From: Hymenobacter taeanensis
GTDB lineage: Bacteria; Bacteroidota; Bacteroidia; Cytophagales; Hymenobacteraceae
DNA length: 64,000 nucleotides
Reading direction: 5' to 3'
Assembly (NCBI RefSeq): GCF_013137895.1
Contig: NZ_CP053538.1
Span: 2,325,001-2,389,000, forward strand
Every line of letters begins with the position of its first letter. Position 1 is the stretch's first letter. This document shows, piece after piece, positions 43,535 through 52,227 of the stretch. Position numbers and translations under genes: made by a program. The notes under the pieces were generated by a model. That model was not told the DNA's origin and did no database searches. It saw only the letters and a program-made list of their open reading frames with translations.

Positions 43535-45886
43535 ATGATTCTACTAGTACGCCTGCACCGGGTAGTAATCAGCCTGGTCTTTTTGCTGATAACAGTTACT
43601 GCAGCGCTAGGCCAGGCAACGGCGGGCTTCGGCGACTGGCAACTGCATCTGCCCATTAACCGGGCCAAGGCCCTGGCCGATGTTGGTAACCGCGTGTACG
43701 TTGCTACCGAAGATGCTTTCTTCTATTTTGACAAGGAGCTAACCACTACCCGGCTGCTCTCCCGCCGCGACGGATTGCATGATGTTGGGGTGAGTACCCT
43801 GGCCTACGATTCCGTGACTCAGCAGGTAGTAGTGGCCTACCGCTCTGGTAACCTTGATCTGCTGCGCTTGTCTGATGGGGCCATTCTCAACCTGAATGAT
43901 ATTGCCCGCAAGGAGCTGCCGGGAGCCAAAACTATCAACCAAATCAGCATCAACAACAAAACGGCTTACCTGGCGTGCAGCTTCGGGATAGTGGCGGTTG
44001 ATTTGGTTAAGCTCGAAATTCGGGACTCGTACACCAATATTGGGCCAGGCGGTACGGTTGTGGAAGTGTACTCCACAGCTGCCGCCAACGGCGTGCTGGT
44101 TGCCGCCACCTCGGCCGGGGTGCTGCGGGCCCGCCTCACCGACAACCTACTCGACTACCGCGTTTGGGTTACTGATTTTGCCCCGCGCGCCGGTAGCCCT
44201 TTCCGGACCCTGGGCACCCACAACGGCGTAGTGTACCTGGGCATAAACGGCGACCAGCTTTATGGCTATAACCCCAGCCAGCCGGCACAGGGGTGGCGGC
44301 CCGTAGCGGGAGTAACTGCGGTTGAGTTTCGGCAGCTGGCTTCCTCACGGGCTGGGTTGCTGGTAACGGATAACCAGAAGGTAGTGGTGCTAAATCCGGC
44401 TACCGGCGTTGTAACCACCACGCTACGCCCGGCGCTACTCCAAAACCCACGGGCGGCTTTGCGCGCGAAAGATGGCCGCTATTACCTCGCCGACTTTGCC
44501 AATGGGCTTCTGCGAGTGTCAGCCGATGGCCAACAAGCCGAGCAGTTCATCACCAACGCCCCCGCCAGTACCAAGTCGTATAGCGTGCTGGCCGACGCTC
44601 GTACCAATACGGTAGATATTTTCAGTGGTGCCTACGGCGACCGATACCTGCAGGAGCGCAGTCAGCTGGGTTTTTATGAGTACACTCAGGGGCAGTGGAC
44701 CAACATCAGCTCCGCAACGCTTACAGGGGCTCAGTACCCCAACCTGCTTGACCCGGTTCGCGGCACCCGTACCCCCGATGGTACGCTGTATGTGGCCAGC
44801 TACGGCAACGGACTGCTGGAATGGAAGGGCCCCGGTAATTTCCGGCTGTTTAACCCCACTGCGGGCCTGCCCAACCCATTGCGCAGTACCATTGCTGATC
44901 CTTCGTACACCCGCGTGACCGACGTGGCCACCGCCCCCGATGGCAAGGTGTGGGTGGTGAACCGCCATCAGTTGGTAGGCCTCTCGGGCCTGTTTGTGTT
45001 TGACCCCGCAGTTAGCACCTGGGCTACTGTGCCCTACTTCAGTGGCAGCGAAAACCTGGAGCGCATCGCATTTGATGACGTGGGGGGCGTGTGGTTGTCG
45101 AGGGCGCGGGCTCCTACCGGTACCACCCTGGGCATAGTGGCCTACAACCTCGAAACTCGTACCACGCGCTCCTTCTTGGAGAGTGACGGACTACCCTCCG
45201 GAGAAATTTACGACGTAGTGAAAGACCGGCGTGGTGATATTTGGGTGGCTACCATTAAAGGACCCGCCGTTTTTAATGACCCCATCTCCGCCTTCGACCC
45301 CAGCAGTGGCTTAGTCTTCCAAACGCCGTTCGTTCGGCGGGGCGAGGGTACCGGGTTTGCGGCCCTGCGTGATGAAGCCGTGCGCGCCATTGCCGTGGAT
45401 GGCGGCAACCGCAAGTGGTTTGCCACCGACCGGGGCCTGTGGCTGTTTAACGAGGATGCCACCGAGGCCCTGGAGCATTTCACCACCGCCAACAGCCCCT
45501 TACCCTCCGACCGCGTGGTGGATGTGGAGGTAAACGATAAAACCGGCGAGGTCTTCGTGGCCACCGATGCCGGCGTAGTGGCCTACCGCGGCTCGGCTAC
45601 CGTCACGGAGGGTAAACCCAGCTGCGCCAAAGTGTCGCCGAACCCGGTGCGCACCAATTTAACCGGGCAGGTCGGTATCTCGGGCCTGGCCAACAACGCG
45701 CAGGTTAAAATCACGGACGTGACGGGCAAGCTGGTGTACCAAACCCGCGCCAGCGGGGGCACCCTGGTCTGGAATCTAACCGACTACAACGGCCGCAAGG
45801 TGCAGTCGGGTGTGTACCTGGTTCTCTCCTCAGATGCCGATGGCAAGAACGGCTGCATCAGCAAAGTAGCCGTGGTAGAAAAGTAG
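43535..45886 (+). CDS. porZ: T9SS-associated surface protein PorZ
   Basis: PorZ is part of the outer-membrane attachment complex with PorU and PorV. In Porphyromonas it helps deliver the A-LPS to the sortase. The 783-residue protein has a signal peptide (about 1-26, ending ALGQ). Two beta-propeller domains follow, with two-component-regulator-like repeats (NRVYVATEDAFFYFD, GDIWVATIKGPAVFND, DGGNRKWFATDRGLWLFNED). It ends in a sorting-domain-like C-terminus (KVSPNPVRTNLTGQVGISGL, SGVYLVLSSD). recO directly follows, which I recall as a common order for porZ in Bacteroidota. PorU and PorV are encoded at the other end of this window. Confidence 0.9.
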   Translation: MILLVRLHRVVISLVFLLITVTAALGQATAGFGDWQLHLPINRAKALADVGNRVYVATEDAFFYFDKELTTTRLLSRRDGLHDVGVSTLAYDSVTQQVVVAYRSGNLDLLRLSDGAILNLNDIARKELPGAKTINQISINNKTAYLACSFGIVAVDLVKLEIRDSYTNIGPGGTVVEVYSTAAANGVLVAATSAGVLRARLTDNLLDYRVWVTDFAPRAGSPFRTLGTHNGVVYLGINGDQLYGYNPSQPAQGWRPVAGVTAVEFRQLASSRAGLLVTDNQKVVVLNPATGVVTTTLRPALLQNPRAALRAKDGRYYLADFANGLLRVSADGQQAEQFITNAPASTKSYSVLADARTNTVDIFSGAYGDRYLQERSQLGFYEYTQGQWTNISSATLTGAQYPNLLDPVRGTRTPDGTLYVASYGNGLLEWKGPGNFRLFNPTAGLPNPLRSTIADPSYTRVTDVATAPDGKVWVVNRHQLVGLSGLFVFDPAVSTWATVPYFSGSENLERIAFDDVGGVWLSRARAPTGTTLGIVAYNLETRTTRSFLESDGLPSGEIYDVVKDRRGDIWVATIKGPAVFNDPISAFDPSSGLVFQTPFVRRGEGTGFAALRDEAVRAIAVDGGNRKWFATDRGLWLFNEDATEALEHFTTANSPLPSDRVVDVEVNDKTGEVFVATDAGVVAYRGSATVTEGKPSCAKVSPNPVRTNLTGQVGISGLANNAQVKITDVTGKLVYQTRASGGTLVWNLTDYNGRKVQSGVYLVLSSDADGKNGCISKVAVVEK

Positions 45887-46017
45887 GTTGGCTGCCTTAT
45901 AGTGGCCTACGAGCTGTTTTCGGGGAACGGGTGGGGTAGCGCCGCTTGTTCCTACTCTCTAGGCCAGTAGCGAGTCAGTGTGGCTGCTCCGCCCGCTTTT
46001 CCGTACTAAAGACGACG

Positions 46018-46025
46018 TACCTTCA
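46018..46025 (+). promoter_or_regulatory. -7 promoter element TACCTTCA of recO
   Basis: This partly matches TAnnTTTG and ends 12 bp before the recO ATG, so the leader would be very short. TTTT at 45997-46000 is 17 bp upstream and could serve as a weak -33 box. A CTAGGCC word is at 45959-45965. Confidence 0.5.
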
Positions 46026-46037
46026 GTCCTTTACCAC

Positions 46038-46760
46038 ATGCTAATCAAGACCCGCGGTATAGTTCTCAACTTCATCCGTTACCGCGAAACCAGCATCATC
46101 GCCCGCATCTATACGGAGCGGTTGGGGCTGCAGAGCTACCTCGTGAACGGTGTGCGTAAGGCCAAACCGCCGGGCCGCATTGCGCTCTTTCAGCCTTTCA
46201 CCATGCTTGATCTGGTGGCCTACACCTCTCGGCAGGGCGGCATTACGCGCCTCTCAGAGTACCGGTGCGCCGAGCCCTTCCGGACGCTGCCCTACGACGT
46301 GCGCAAGAGCAGCATTGCTCTGTTTCTCTCGGAGGTAGTGAGCCGCGTGCTGCTGGAGGAAGAAGAAAACGAGCCACTCTTCAGCTTTCTGCATGATTCC
46401 ATTCTGGCCTTCGACCGGCAGGAGGAGGGGTTTGAGAACTTCGCGCTGGTATTCCTGCTGCAACTCAGCCAGTACTTAGGGTTCGGGCCCGAAACCGGGG
46501 AGCAAATTACCTCGCAGGTGGCTTTCGGAGCCGAGGTGCCCGGCTCCATTACCGGGCATGGCCCCACGGTACTGCACTTCCAGGAGTTTGAGCAGTACTT
46601 TGACGCCTTACTCCGTGCCCCCGCCACCGCTGAAATCCCGAACGGCCGCGTACGGCGGGAACTGCTGGGTGTGCTCATTCGCTACTACCAGCTGCACGTA
46701 GAGCGCCTCGGCGACGTCCGCTCCCTGTCCGTCCTTTCGGAGGTGCTGGCAGAGCTGTAA
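46038..46760 (+). CDS. recO: DNA repair protein RecO
   Basis: RecO loads RecA at gaps with RecF and RecR. The 240-residue protein has the N-terminal OB-fold (LIKTRGIVLNFIRYRETSII, YTERLGLQSYLVNGVR, GRIALFQPFTMLDLVAY), then the helical domain (FLSEVVSRVLLEEEENEPLF). It has no zinc-finger cysteines, as in other Bacteroidota RecO. A longer reading from 45978 would include the promoter, so I use the ATG at 46038 (MLIKTRG). It is convergent with the FKBP genes, with a shared terminator between. Confidence 0.94.
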   Translation: MLIKTRGIVLNFIRYRETSIIARIYTERLGLQSYLVNGVRKAKPPGRIALFQPFTMLDLVAYTSRQGGITRLSEYRCAEPFRTLPYDVRKSSIALFLSEVVSRVLLEEEENEPLFSFLHDSILAFDRQEEGFENFALVFLLQLSQYLGFGPETGEQITSQVAFGAEVPGSITGHGPTVLHFQEFEQYFDALLRAPATAEIPNGRVRRELLGVLIRYYQLHVERLGDVRSLSVLSEVLAEL

Positions 46761-46770
46761 AGAAGCTATA

Positions 46771-46825
46771 CTGCCAACTAAAAAGCCCTGCTGAGGCATA
46801 CTCAGCAGGGCTTTTTAGTTGGCAG
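46771..46825. terminator. 25 bp perfect bidirectional hairpin between recO and the FKBP genes
   Basis: Arms 46771-46795 and 46801-46825 pair perfectly around a 5-base loop. The stem has AAAAAGCCC/GGGCTTTTT, so it yields a T-run in either direction. It lies 10 bp after recO and 9 bp after the convergent FKBP gene. Confidence 0.9.
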
Positions 46826-46833
46826 GCTCACTG

Positions 46834-47802
46834 TTATTTAACGTTTACCAGCTCCACATCAAAGCGCAGAATAGCGTTGGGTGGTATGTCGCCGCCTGCT
46901 CCGCGGGGGCCGTAGGCCAGGGAAGAAGGGATAAGGAGCACCGCTTTGCTGCCTTTATTGAGGAGAGCAATTCCCTGGTCCCAACCCGGAATAACCCGGC
47001 CCTGGCCGAGCGGAAACTCAATGGGCTGGTTGCCATTCCGCTCCGATGAATCAAAGACCTTACCGTCTAGCAGCATGCCTTTATATAGCACCGCTACCGT
47101 TTGGCCAGGCTGGGGCTTCGCACCCGTGCTGGGCTTCGTGATGACGTAGTACACACCGCCCGGCGCTTTCACCCCTTTCAGCTTGTTCTGCTTGAGGTAG
47201 GCCTGAATGCGGGCGTCTTCTTTTATCAGCAGTTCCGCGGCCTGTTGCTTTTGCTTTTCCTGGGCCTGGCGCATCATCTCCTGCGCCTCCTGCATAGCCG
47301 CTTCCTGGGTCTGAATCTTATCTACTTTGGCTAGCACCACCAGGGTGTTGCCAGCCTTCCGGATGAAGGGCGGCACCGGCTGGCGGAAAGACTTCGCAAA
47401 TACGGTATCGGCGTTAAAGCGAAACACGGCGGAGTCGCCGGGTTGCAACAGGGCTACGGCCTCCTCAATACCACCCAGCTGGGCGCGGCGCACCGTATCA
47501 AGCGGTACTCTGGCGGGCTGCCCCCCTGGCTGTTGGCGGGAGCTCATGAGTACCGAGTCTTTGCCGGTACGAAACTCCATGTGCAGGCTAATGATTTGCC
47601 CAATGCGGCTGGCATAGGTAGGGTCGCCGGTAGGGGCCTGGGCCGCCCGCCGCACGTACTTACCGTTTTCACGGTGATAGATGCGGTACTCAACGCCGGA
47701 GCGGAGTCGGTTAAAGCTATTTGGGTCGCCCTGGAAGGACATCAGCGCCGCCAAACCCAGCAGGGCAGGCCAGGCAGTGCGCATACGTGAGAAGGAAAGC
47801 AT
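46834..47802 (-). CDS. FKBP-type prolyl isomerase 1, two-domain exported
   Basis: This 322-residue exported protein has a signal-like hydrophobic start (MRTAWPALLGLAALMS). The N-terminal domain (about 60-165) is a degenerate FKBP-like fold (RIGQIISLHMEFRTGKDSVL, IEEAVALLQPGDSAVFRFNAD). A charged, Gln/Glu-rich coiled segment follows (about 168-215, EAAMQEAQEMMRQAQEKQ). The C-terminal domain (about 220-322) is a canonical FKBP with GQTVAVLYKGMLLDGKVFDSS, VIPGWDQGIALL and SSLAYGPRGAGGDIPPNAIL. The domain order resembles FkpA/Mip-type chaperones. It lacks the lipobox seen in the homologue at 49.7 kb. The frame starts at 47820; ATG 47802 is my choice. Confidence 0.88.
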   Translation of the reverse strand: MLSFSRMRTAWPALLGLAALMSFQGDPNSFNRLRSGVEYRIYHRENGKYVRRAAQAPTGDPTYASRIGQIISLHMEFRTGKDSVLMSSRQQPGGQPARVPLDTVRRAQLGGIEEAVALLQPGDSAVFRFNADTVFAKSFRQPVPPFIRKAGNTLVVLAKVDKIQTQEAAMQEAQEMMRQAQEKQKQQAAELLIKEDARIQAYLKQNKLKGVKAPGGVYYVITKPSTGAKPQPGQTVAVLYKGMLLDGKVFDSSERNGNQPIEFPLGQGRVIPGWDQGIALLNKGSKAVLLIPSSLAYGPRGAGGDIPPNAILRFDVELVNVK

Positions 47803-47816
47803 AGAAAGTAAATAAG

Positions 47817-47844
47817 GCAACAGGCATTCAGAAATGCCTGTTGC
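47817..47844 (-). promoter_or_regulatory. 12 bp hairpin just upstream of FKBP gene 1
   Basis: Arms 47817-47828 and 47833-47844 pair perfectly around CAGA, 14 bp upstream of the chosen start on the minus strand. The T-run needed for a terminator is weak, so it may be a leader hairpin that affects translation or mRNA stability. Confidence 0.4.
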
Positions 47845-47911
47845 AATGCAAAAAAGTAATCGAGCAAAGGCGCAGGAGCTCTAGCTCTAGGTCTCGTAGG
47901 GTGTGCAAAGC

Positions 47912-47951
47912 TTGGCCCCGCCGTCTGCGTAACACAGATCAACGGGGCCAA
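47912..47951 (-). terminator. Hairpin after FKBP gene 2
   Basis: Outer arms 47912-47920 and 47943-47951 pair perfectly and inner arms TCTG 47924-47927 / CAGA 47935-47938 extend the stem. It lies 11 bp past the stop of the FKBP gene at 47963. The U-run is weak, so read-through is likely. Confidence 0.5.
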
Positions 47952-47962
47952 TACGTAGAAGG

Positions 47963-48460
47963 CTATTTAACCTTCAGAATTTCTACTTCAAATACCAGAT
48001 CTGTTTGGGGAGGTATTAGGTAGCGGCGGTCGTCATCGGGGTCCCTGACCCCTTTCGCCGCGTAGGCCAGTCGGGCCGGAACCCAGATGCGGGCTCGGCT
48101 ACCTTCTGGTAGCAGCTGCAAAGCCTCATCCCAGCCCTTGATTACTTCTCCGCGGCCAACCCTGATTTTCAGCGGGCCTCCTTGTTTCACTGAGGCATCA
48201 AAGACGTGACCATCAGGCAGAAAGCCTGTGTAGTGCACCGTAACCTTATCCCCGGCTCGGGCCGTGGGACCGGTACCCGGCTGCCGTACCGTATAGCGCA
48301 GCCCCGATTGGGTTTGCGTAGCCCGGGCCAGTAGGCTGTCGGTGGGCGCCTGAGCTGGTGTGGTAGGTAGTGACTGCTGGCCTAACACTGGGCTCACGGC
48401 TGCCGCTGCTCCCAAGAGCAGCGTGAGGCGCAAGTACCAGTGGCGAGGAAGGTAGGCCAT
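47963..48460 (-). CDS. FKBP-type prolyl isomerase 2
   Basis: This 165-residue exported single-domain FKBP has a signal peptide (about 8-28, ending VLGQ) and a short linker. The domain has GDKVTVHYTGFLPDGHVFDAS, VIKGWDEALQLLPEGSRARI and PARLAYAAKGVRDPDDDRRY, the last carrying an unusual acidic insertion (DPDDD) in the 80s loop. The DxxxxI/V-W binding residues (Asp, Trp of GWDEAL) are kept. It starts 9 bp after the upstream FKBP gene, so the two are coupled. Confidence 0.9.
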   Translation of the reverse strand: MAYLPRHWYLRLTLLLGAAAAVSPVLGQQSLPTTPAQAPTDSLLARATQTQSGLRYTVRQPGTGPTARAGDKVTVHYTGFLPDGHVFDASVKQGGPLKIRVGRGEVIKGWDEALQLLPEGSRARIWVPARLAYAAKGVRDPDDDRRYLIPPQTDLVFEVEILKVK

Positions 48461-48469
48461 GTAACGGGC

Positions 48470-49039
48470 TTATTTAACGTCGGTTATTTCCAGGTCAAAC
48501 AGCAAAGGCGTGTTTGGCGGTATACTGGTCCCACTCCCGGCAGAGCCGTACGCTAAATTTGAGGGAACGAGTAACAGTTTACGGTCACCTTTCCGCATCA
48601 GTAGTACAGCCTCCTCCCAGCCCTGAATAACGCTATTTGCACCCGCGGTGAAATTTAAGCAGCCACATGCAGTGCGGTTGTTGCTGGAGTTATCAAATTC
48701 TACTCCATCATTGGCTTCACCAATAAACTTGCCCACATACACAGTGGTGACTTTCTGACCGGCCTTGATCAGTGCGTTCGAGGCAGGACCTTCCTTCACG
48801 TTAATCAGATAAAGCCCGGTAGAAGTACGTGTGTAAGAGGAACCGGTGATGTTATGACGGGTCAGGTAAGCCTGGATGCTGGCCTCGTCAGCTGCCTTTT
48901 GCTGCTCAAGTAACTTTTCAGTTTGTTTGGCAATGCTGCCTTTAGAATCGCAGGCTGAAAGAACCGGCGCGGCAACCAATAGCAGGGCAGCCAAACGGAG
49001 CAATAGGGTGGAACGAGTCAGGGAAAATACGTTACGCAT
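48470..49039 (-). CDS. FKBP-type prolyl isomerase 3, lipoprotein
   Basis: This 189-residue protein has a lipoprotein signal with lipobox LSAC (Cys30). A short coiled stretch follows (KQTEKLLEQQKAADEASI), then a YLTRHNIT segment shared with its neighbours. The FKBP domain includes GQKVTTVYVGKFIGEANDG, VIQGWEEAVLLMRKGDRKLL and SNLAYGSAGSGTSIPPNTPL. Within the domain an unusual Cys pair CGC (NNRTACGCLNF) replaces the usual smooth bulge, possibly a disulfide. It lies 53 bp from FKBP gene 4. Confidence 0.9.
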   Translation of the reverse strand: MRNVFSLTRSTLLLRLAALLLVAAPVLSACDSKGSIAKQTEKLLEQQKAADEASIQAYLTRHNITGSSYTRTSTGLYLINVKEGPASNALIKAGQKVTTVYVGKFIGEANDGVEFDNSSNNRTACGCLNFTAGANSVIQGWEEAVLLMRKGDRKLLLVPSNLAYGSAGSGTSIPPNTPLLFDLEITDVK

Positions 49040-49092
49040 GGGGTGAAGCAGAAAATATGAGCGAGACCAAAAACCAGTTCGCCGTCCTGAAA

Positions 49093-49614
49093 TTACTTAA
49101 TATCCACCAGCTCTACATCAAAGCGCAATACCGTATTGGGCGCAATAGGGCCAACACCGTAGGCGCCGTAAGCCAGGCCGGAGGGGATAAGCAGGGTAGC
49201 CTTGGCGCCCTTATTGAGGAGGGCAATGCCTTCATCCCACCCCCGAATTACTTCACCCTGACCAATCTTGAAGCTGAAGGGCGCGTTGTTGCGATTAGTT
49301 GTAGAGTCAAACACCTTTCCATCGAGGGTAGTGCCTGTGTAAAGCACTGAAACGGTTTGACCTTTGGTTGGTAGTGCACCTGTGCCAGGTGTAGTCATAA
49401 CCACATACAAACCCGAGGCTTGGCGTTGAGCCGTTAGGTTGTTGGCGGCGATGTAAGACTTTAAAATCTCTTCGTCGCGCGCGGAGTAGTCAGTAGTGTC
49501 TAGGGCCGGATCGTTGCTCTTCATGCAGGAAGACAGCATGGGAGCCGTTAGCGAGAAGAACAAGACCAGCAGCAAAGCAGGCCGAAAAGCAGAAAACAAT
49601 AGGTGCTTGCGCAT
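49093..49614 (-). CDS. FKBP-type prolyl isomerase 4, lipoprotein
   Basis: This 173-residue protein has a lipoprotein signal peptide with lipobox LSSC (MRKHLLFSAF ... APMLSSCMKS). A short region follows (LKSYIAANNLTAQRQASGLYV), then the canonical FKBP domain (GQTVSVLYTGTTLDGKVFDST, VIRGWDEGIALLNKGAKATL, SGLAYGAYGVGPIAPNTVLR). A longer reading from 49686 overlaps the previous terminator, so I use ATG 49614. The YIAANNLTA segment resembles YIKKNNLKA and YLKQNKLKG of genes 5 and 1. Confidence 0.9.
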   Translation of the reverse strand: MRKHLLFSAFRPALLLVLFFSLTAPMLSSCMKSNDPALDTTDYSARDEEILKSYIAANNLTAQRQASGLYVVMTTPGTGALPTKGQTVSVLYTGTTLDGKVFDSTTNRNNAPFSFKIGQGEVIRGWDEGIALLNKGAKATLLIPSGLAYGAYGVGPIAPNTVLRFDVELVDIK

Positions 49615-49647
49615 GGTGAAAAAGGCTGTCAAAGTGGAGATACAAAA

Positions 49648-49678
49648 ACCCCCGGCCCGGTTGCACCGGACCGGGGGT
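49648..49678 (-). terminator. Hairpin terminator between FKBP genes 5 and 4
   Basis: Arms 49648-49660 and 49666-49678 pair with one mismatch around a 5-base loop and, on the minus strand, are followed by TTTTTGTA. So gene 5 can end here and the remaining FKBP genes may have their own promoter. Confidence 0.75.
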
Positions 49679-49700
49679 ATTGTCAAAACCGATCCGTGGG

Positions 49701-50762
49701 TTACCGGCCTTGCTGCTGCTGCTGCATTTGCTGCATCTGCTCAATCTGGCGCTGGATGTCTGCCTGGCTGGGCTGACCTGCCGCCTGAGCCGGGGCATTT
49801 TTTACGTCTACCAGCTCCACATCGAAACGCAGAACGGCATCGGCCGGAATGTTGGCACCCGCGCCGCGCTGCCCGTAGGCCAACGACGAAGGAATAAGAA
49901 TGGTCGCTTTCGAGCCCTTGTTTAAGAGGGGAATTGCGCGGTCCCAGCCCGGAATCACCTGGCCTACGCCAATGGGGAATTCAATTGGGCGGCCACCGTT
50001 GCCTTTGGCTGAAGAGTCAAACTCTTTACCATCTAGCAAGGTGCCTTTGTACTGCACCGATACAATCTGGCCAGCCTTAGGCTTAGCGCCCGTGCCTGGC
50101 TGCGTTACTACGTAGTATACGCCTGAAGTGTCTTTCTGGGCCTTCAGGTTATTCTTCTTGATGTAGTCCTGCAGCAATACATCGTCTTTCTTGAGCTGCT
50201 GCTTGGCGTACATCTGCATTTTCTGCTGCTGCTCTACCTGCATTTTCTGCACGTCGGCCATAGCCTCATCGCGAGTCTGGATCTTATCCACTTTCACGAA
50301 CATGGTCATGGTCTTACCGGCCTTCTTCATGAAAGGCGGCACCGGCTGGCGGAACGACTTAGCGAAGATGGTATCAACGTTGAAGCGGAACACGGCGGAG
50401 TCGCCGGGCTGCAACAGGGAAATTGCTTCCTCCAGGCCACCCTTTTGGGCTTTCCGTACGGAGTCAAGCGGTACGCGTACTGGAAAACCCATCTGCTGCT
50501 TGCGCGAGTTGAACAGCACCGAGTCTTTGCCGGTGCGGTACTCCACGTGCAGGGCCATGATCTTGCCAATCCGGTCTTTATAGGTAGCATCACCTTCCGC
50601 ATTGATGTCGCGGGAGTCGTATTTGCCACCTTCGTTTTTGAATACTTTGTACTCGATGCCCGACTTGGTTTTGGCGAAGTCGCCACCGCCCTTGTTGCAG
50701 GAAGCGAGGCCCAGAACACCGGCAGCAAGGGCCAGGCTCAGAAAGTTGCGTTGGAAGAGCAT
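49701..50762 (-). CDS. FKBP-type prolyl isomerase 5, two-domain lipoprotein
   Basis: This 353-residue protein has a lipoprotein signal with lipobox LASC (MLFQRNFLSL ... GVLGLASCNKGG). An N-terminal degenerate FKBP-like domain (about 50-155) includes IGKIMALHVEYRTGKDSVLF. A Gln/Met-rich coiled segment (VQKMQVEQQQKMQMYAKQQL) is followed by the C-terminal canonical FKBP (GQIVSVQYKGTLLDGKEFDSS, VIPGWDRAIPLLNKGSKATI, SSLAYGQRGAGANIPADAVL). It ends in an unusual Gln/Met tail (EQMQQMQQQQQGR). It is closely similar to gene 1 over its whole length, so the two look like duplicates framing the array. Confidence 0.9.
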   Translation of the reverse strand: MLFQRNFLSLALAAGVLGLASCNKGGGDFAKTKSGIEYKVFKNEGGKYDSRDINAEGDATYKDRIGKIMALHVEYRTGKDSVLFNSRKQQMGFPVRVPLDSVRKAQKGGLEEAISLLQPGDSAVFRFNVDTIFAKSFRQPVPPFMKKAGKTMTMFVKVDKIQTRDEAMADVQKMQVEQQQKMQMYAKQQLKKDDVLLQDYIKKNNLKAQKDTSGVYYVVTQPGTGAKPKAGQIVSVQYKGTLLDGKEFDSSAKGNGGRPIEFPIGVGQVIPGWDRAIPLLNKGSKATILIPSSLAYGQRGAGANIPADAVLRFDVELVDVKNAPAQAAGQPSQADIQRQIEQMQQMQQQQQGR

Positions 50763-50810
50763 GAAAGGGGTTAGGGGGTTAGACAAACTATGCGGCCAAG
50801 TTACGCCGAA

Positions 50811-51854
50811 TTATGCCGTTGGCGGTACCACCGCCAATGGAGCTGTAACCAGATCAGTCTGGTATTGCGGCAAGAGGCCCAAAAAGCGCTCTACCGTATT
50901 ATTTAGGGGAGTATGGCTGATGCCGCCCGCCGCGTTATGATGGCCACCACCATCAAAGTGACGGCGCGAAAACTCACTCACGGAGAAGTCGCCGACGGAG
51001 CGGAAAGAGATTTTGATGGCCTGGCCGCGGTCAATGAATACGGCCGCAAATACAATACCCTCAATGCTAAGGGCAAAGTTCACTAACCCTTCGGTATCGC
51101 CGGTTTTAGAGTGGTACTGACGCAGCTCATCGGCCGTAATAGCAATGTAGGCAGTATTGTACTCACGCAGTACCACTAGCTTATCCTTCAGCACGAAGCC
51201 CAGGAAGCGCAACCGCTCCTCAGAGTGGGAGTCATAGATGCGGCGGTGTACGTCAGATAGGTTAATGCCGGCGTTGAGCAGCTCGGCAATAATGAGGTGC
51301 ACATTGCGCGAGGTGCTGGGGTGGCGGAACGAGCCCGTATCCGTCATGATACCCGCGTACAGGCATTCGCCAATACCGGTGTCAATGAGGTCCTGGTCGC
51401 CCAGGTCCCGGATTACCTCAAATACCAGCTCGGCCGTGGCTGCTGCTTTGGAGTTGGAATAATCAAGGTCGGCAAAGGCCTCAGGCTCTTGGTGGTGGTC
51501 GATGAGCACTTTGGTACCAGGTGCCTGCCGGACGTACTCGCCCAGCTCGCTGATGCGGCCCAGGCAGGAGAAGTCAAGACAAAAAAGCACTTCGGCCGTG
51601 CCAATGATTTCACGCACCTGCGCATCGTTTCGGCGCGGTTCGTACACCACTACGTCGTCGTTGCCGGGCATCCAGGCCAGAAAGCTCGGATAATCAGAGG
51701 GCGTGACAACCGTAACGGAGTGACCTTTCTTGCGAAGGTAGCCCGCCAGGCCGAGGGAGGAGCCCAGCGCGTCGGCGTCGGGCTTGTGGTGTGTGGTGAT
51801 GAAAATCTGCCGGGGCTGCGCTAGCAGCTCCTTCAGTTCAGATATTGTGGACAT
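50811..51854 (-). CDS. nrnA: DHH-family phosphoesterase, NrnA-like
   Basis: NrnA-like proteins degrade very short RNA (nano-RNA) or hydrolyse 3'-phosphoadenosine 5'-phosphate. The 347-residue protein has the DHH domain (TTHHKPDADALGSSLGLAGY, CLDFSCLGRISEL, DHHQEP, TDTGSFRHPSTS) and the DHHA1 domain ending GGGHHNAAGG. All metal ligands typical of the family (His/Asp of HHKPDAD, DHH) are present. Bifunctional oligoribonuclease/PAP phosphatase NrnA is the nearest named group. It is 48 bp upstream of FKBP gene 5 on the same strand. Confidence 0.9.
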   Translation of the reverse strand: MSTISELKELLAQPRQIFITTHHKPDADALGSSLGLAGYLRKKGHSVTVVTPSDYPSFLAWMPGNDDVVVYEPRRNDAQVREIIGTAEVLFCLDFSCLGRISELGEYVRQAPGTKVLIDHHQEPEAFADLDYSNSKAAATAELVFEVIRDLGDQDLIDTGIGECLYAGIMTDTGSFRHPSTSRNVHLIIAELLNAGINLSDVHRRIYDSHSEERLRFLGFVLKDKLVVLREYNTAYIAITADELRQYHSKTGDTEGLVNFALSIEGIVFAAVFIDRGQAIKISFRSVGDFSVSEFSRRHFDGGGHHNAAGGISHTPLNNTVERFLGLLPQYQTDLVTAPLAVVPPTA

Positions 51855-52151
51855 TGCCTACGGGGTAGGTGACTGAAATTCGGTCGGTTAGGCCGCGTAC
51901 AAAGACGGCAAAAGTCGGAAATAATCTGGGTATCAACAAAACCAGCCTCAGATTGGTGCATTTAGCTGGCCGTTAACTCCGAAGCTGCCTGGCCCAGGAG
52001 GGCCAGCAGTACCTTCTGCACAAAATGCAGAAGCAGTAGCGCCGCCATAAGGTTCAATAATCAGGAGTGGTTCGCAAGCGGCTTGCCTGAGGGGAAGTGG
52101 GCCAGACCCCGGCGAAATCTATCTGAGCTTCATCACACCAAATAAAACGGC

Positions 52152-52159
52152 TACTTTTG
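52152..52159 (+). promoter_or_regulatory. -7 promoter element TACTTTTG of ndk
   Basis: This is a perfect TAnnTTTG match, 68 bp ahead of the ndk ATG. No -33 TTG in register. Confidence 0.65.
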
Positions 52160-52227
52160 CGGCCGCAAACTTTACGTTCTGCAACCTCACCCGATTTACT
52201 TTCAACCCCAAACTTTAGCCCTTTCAT

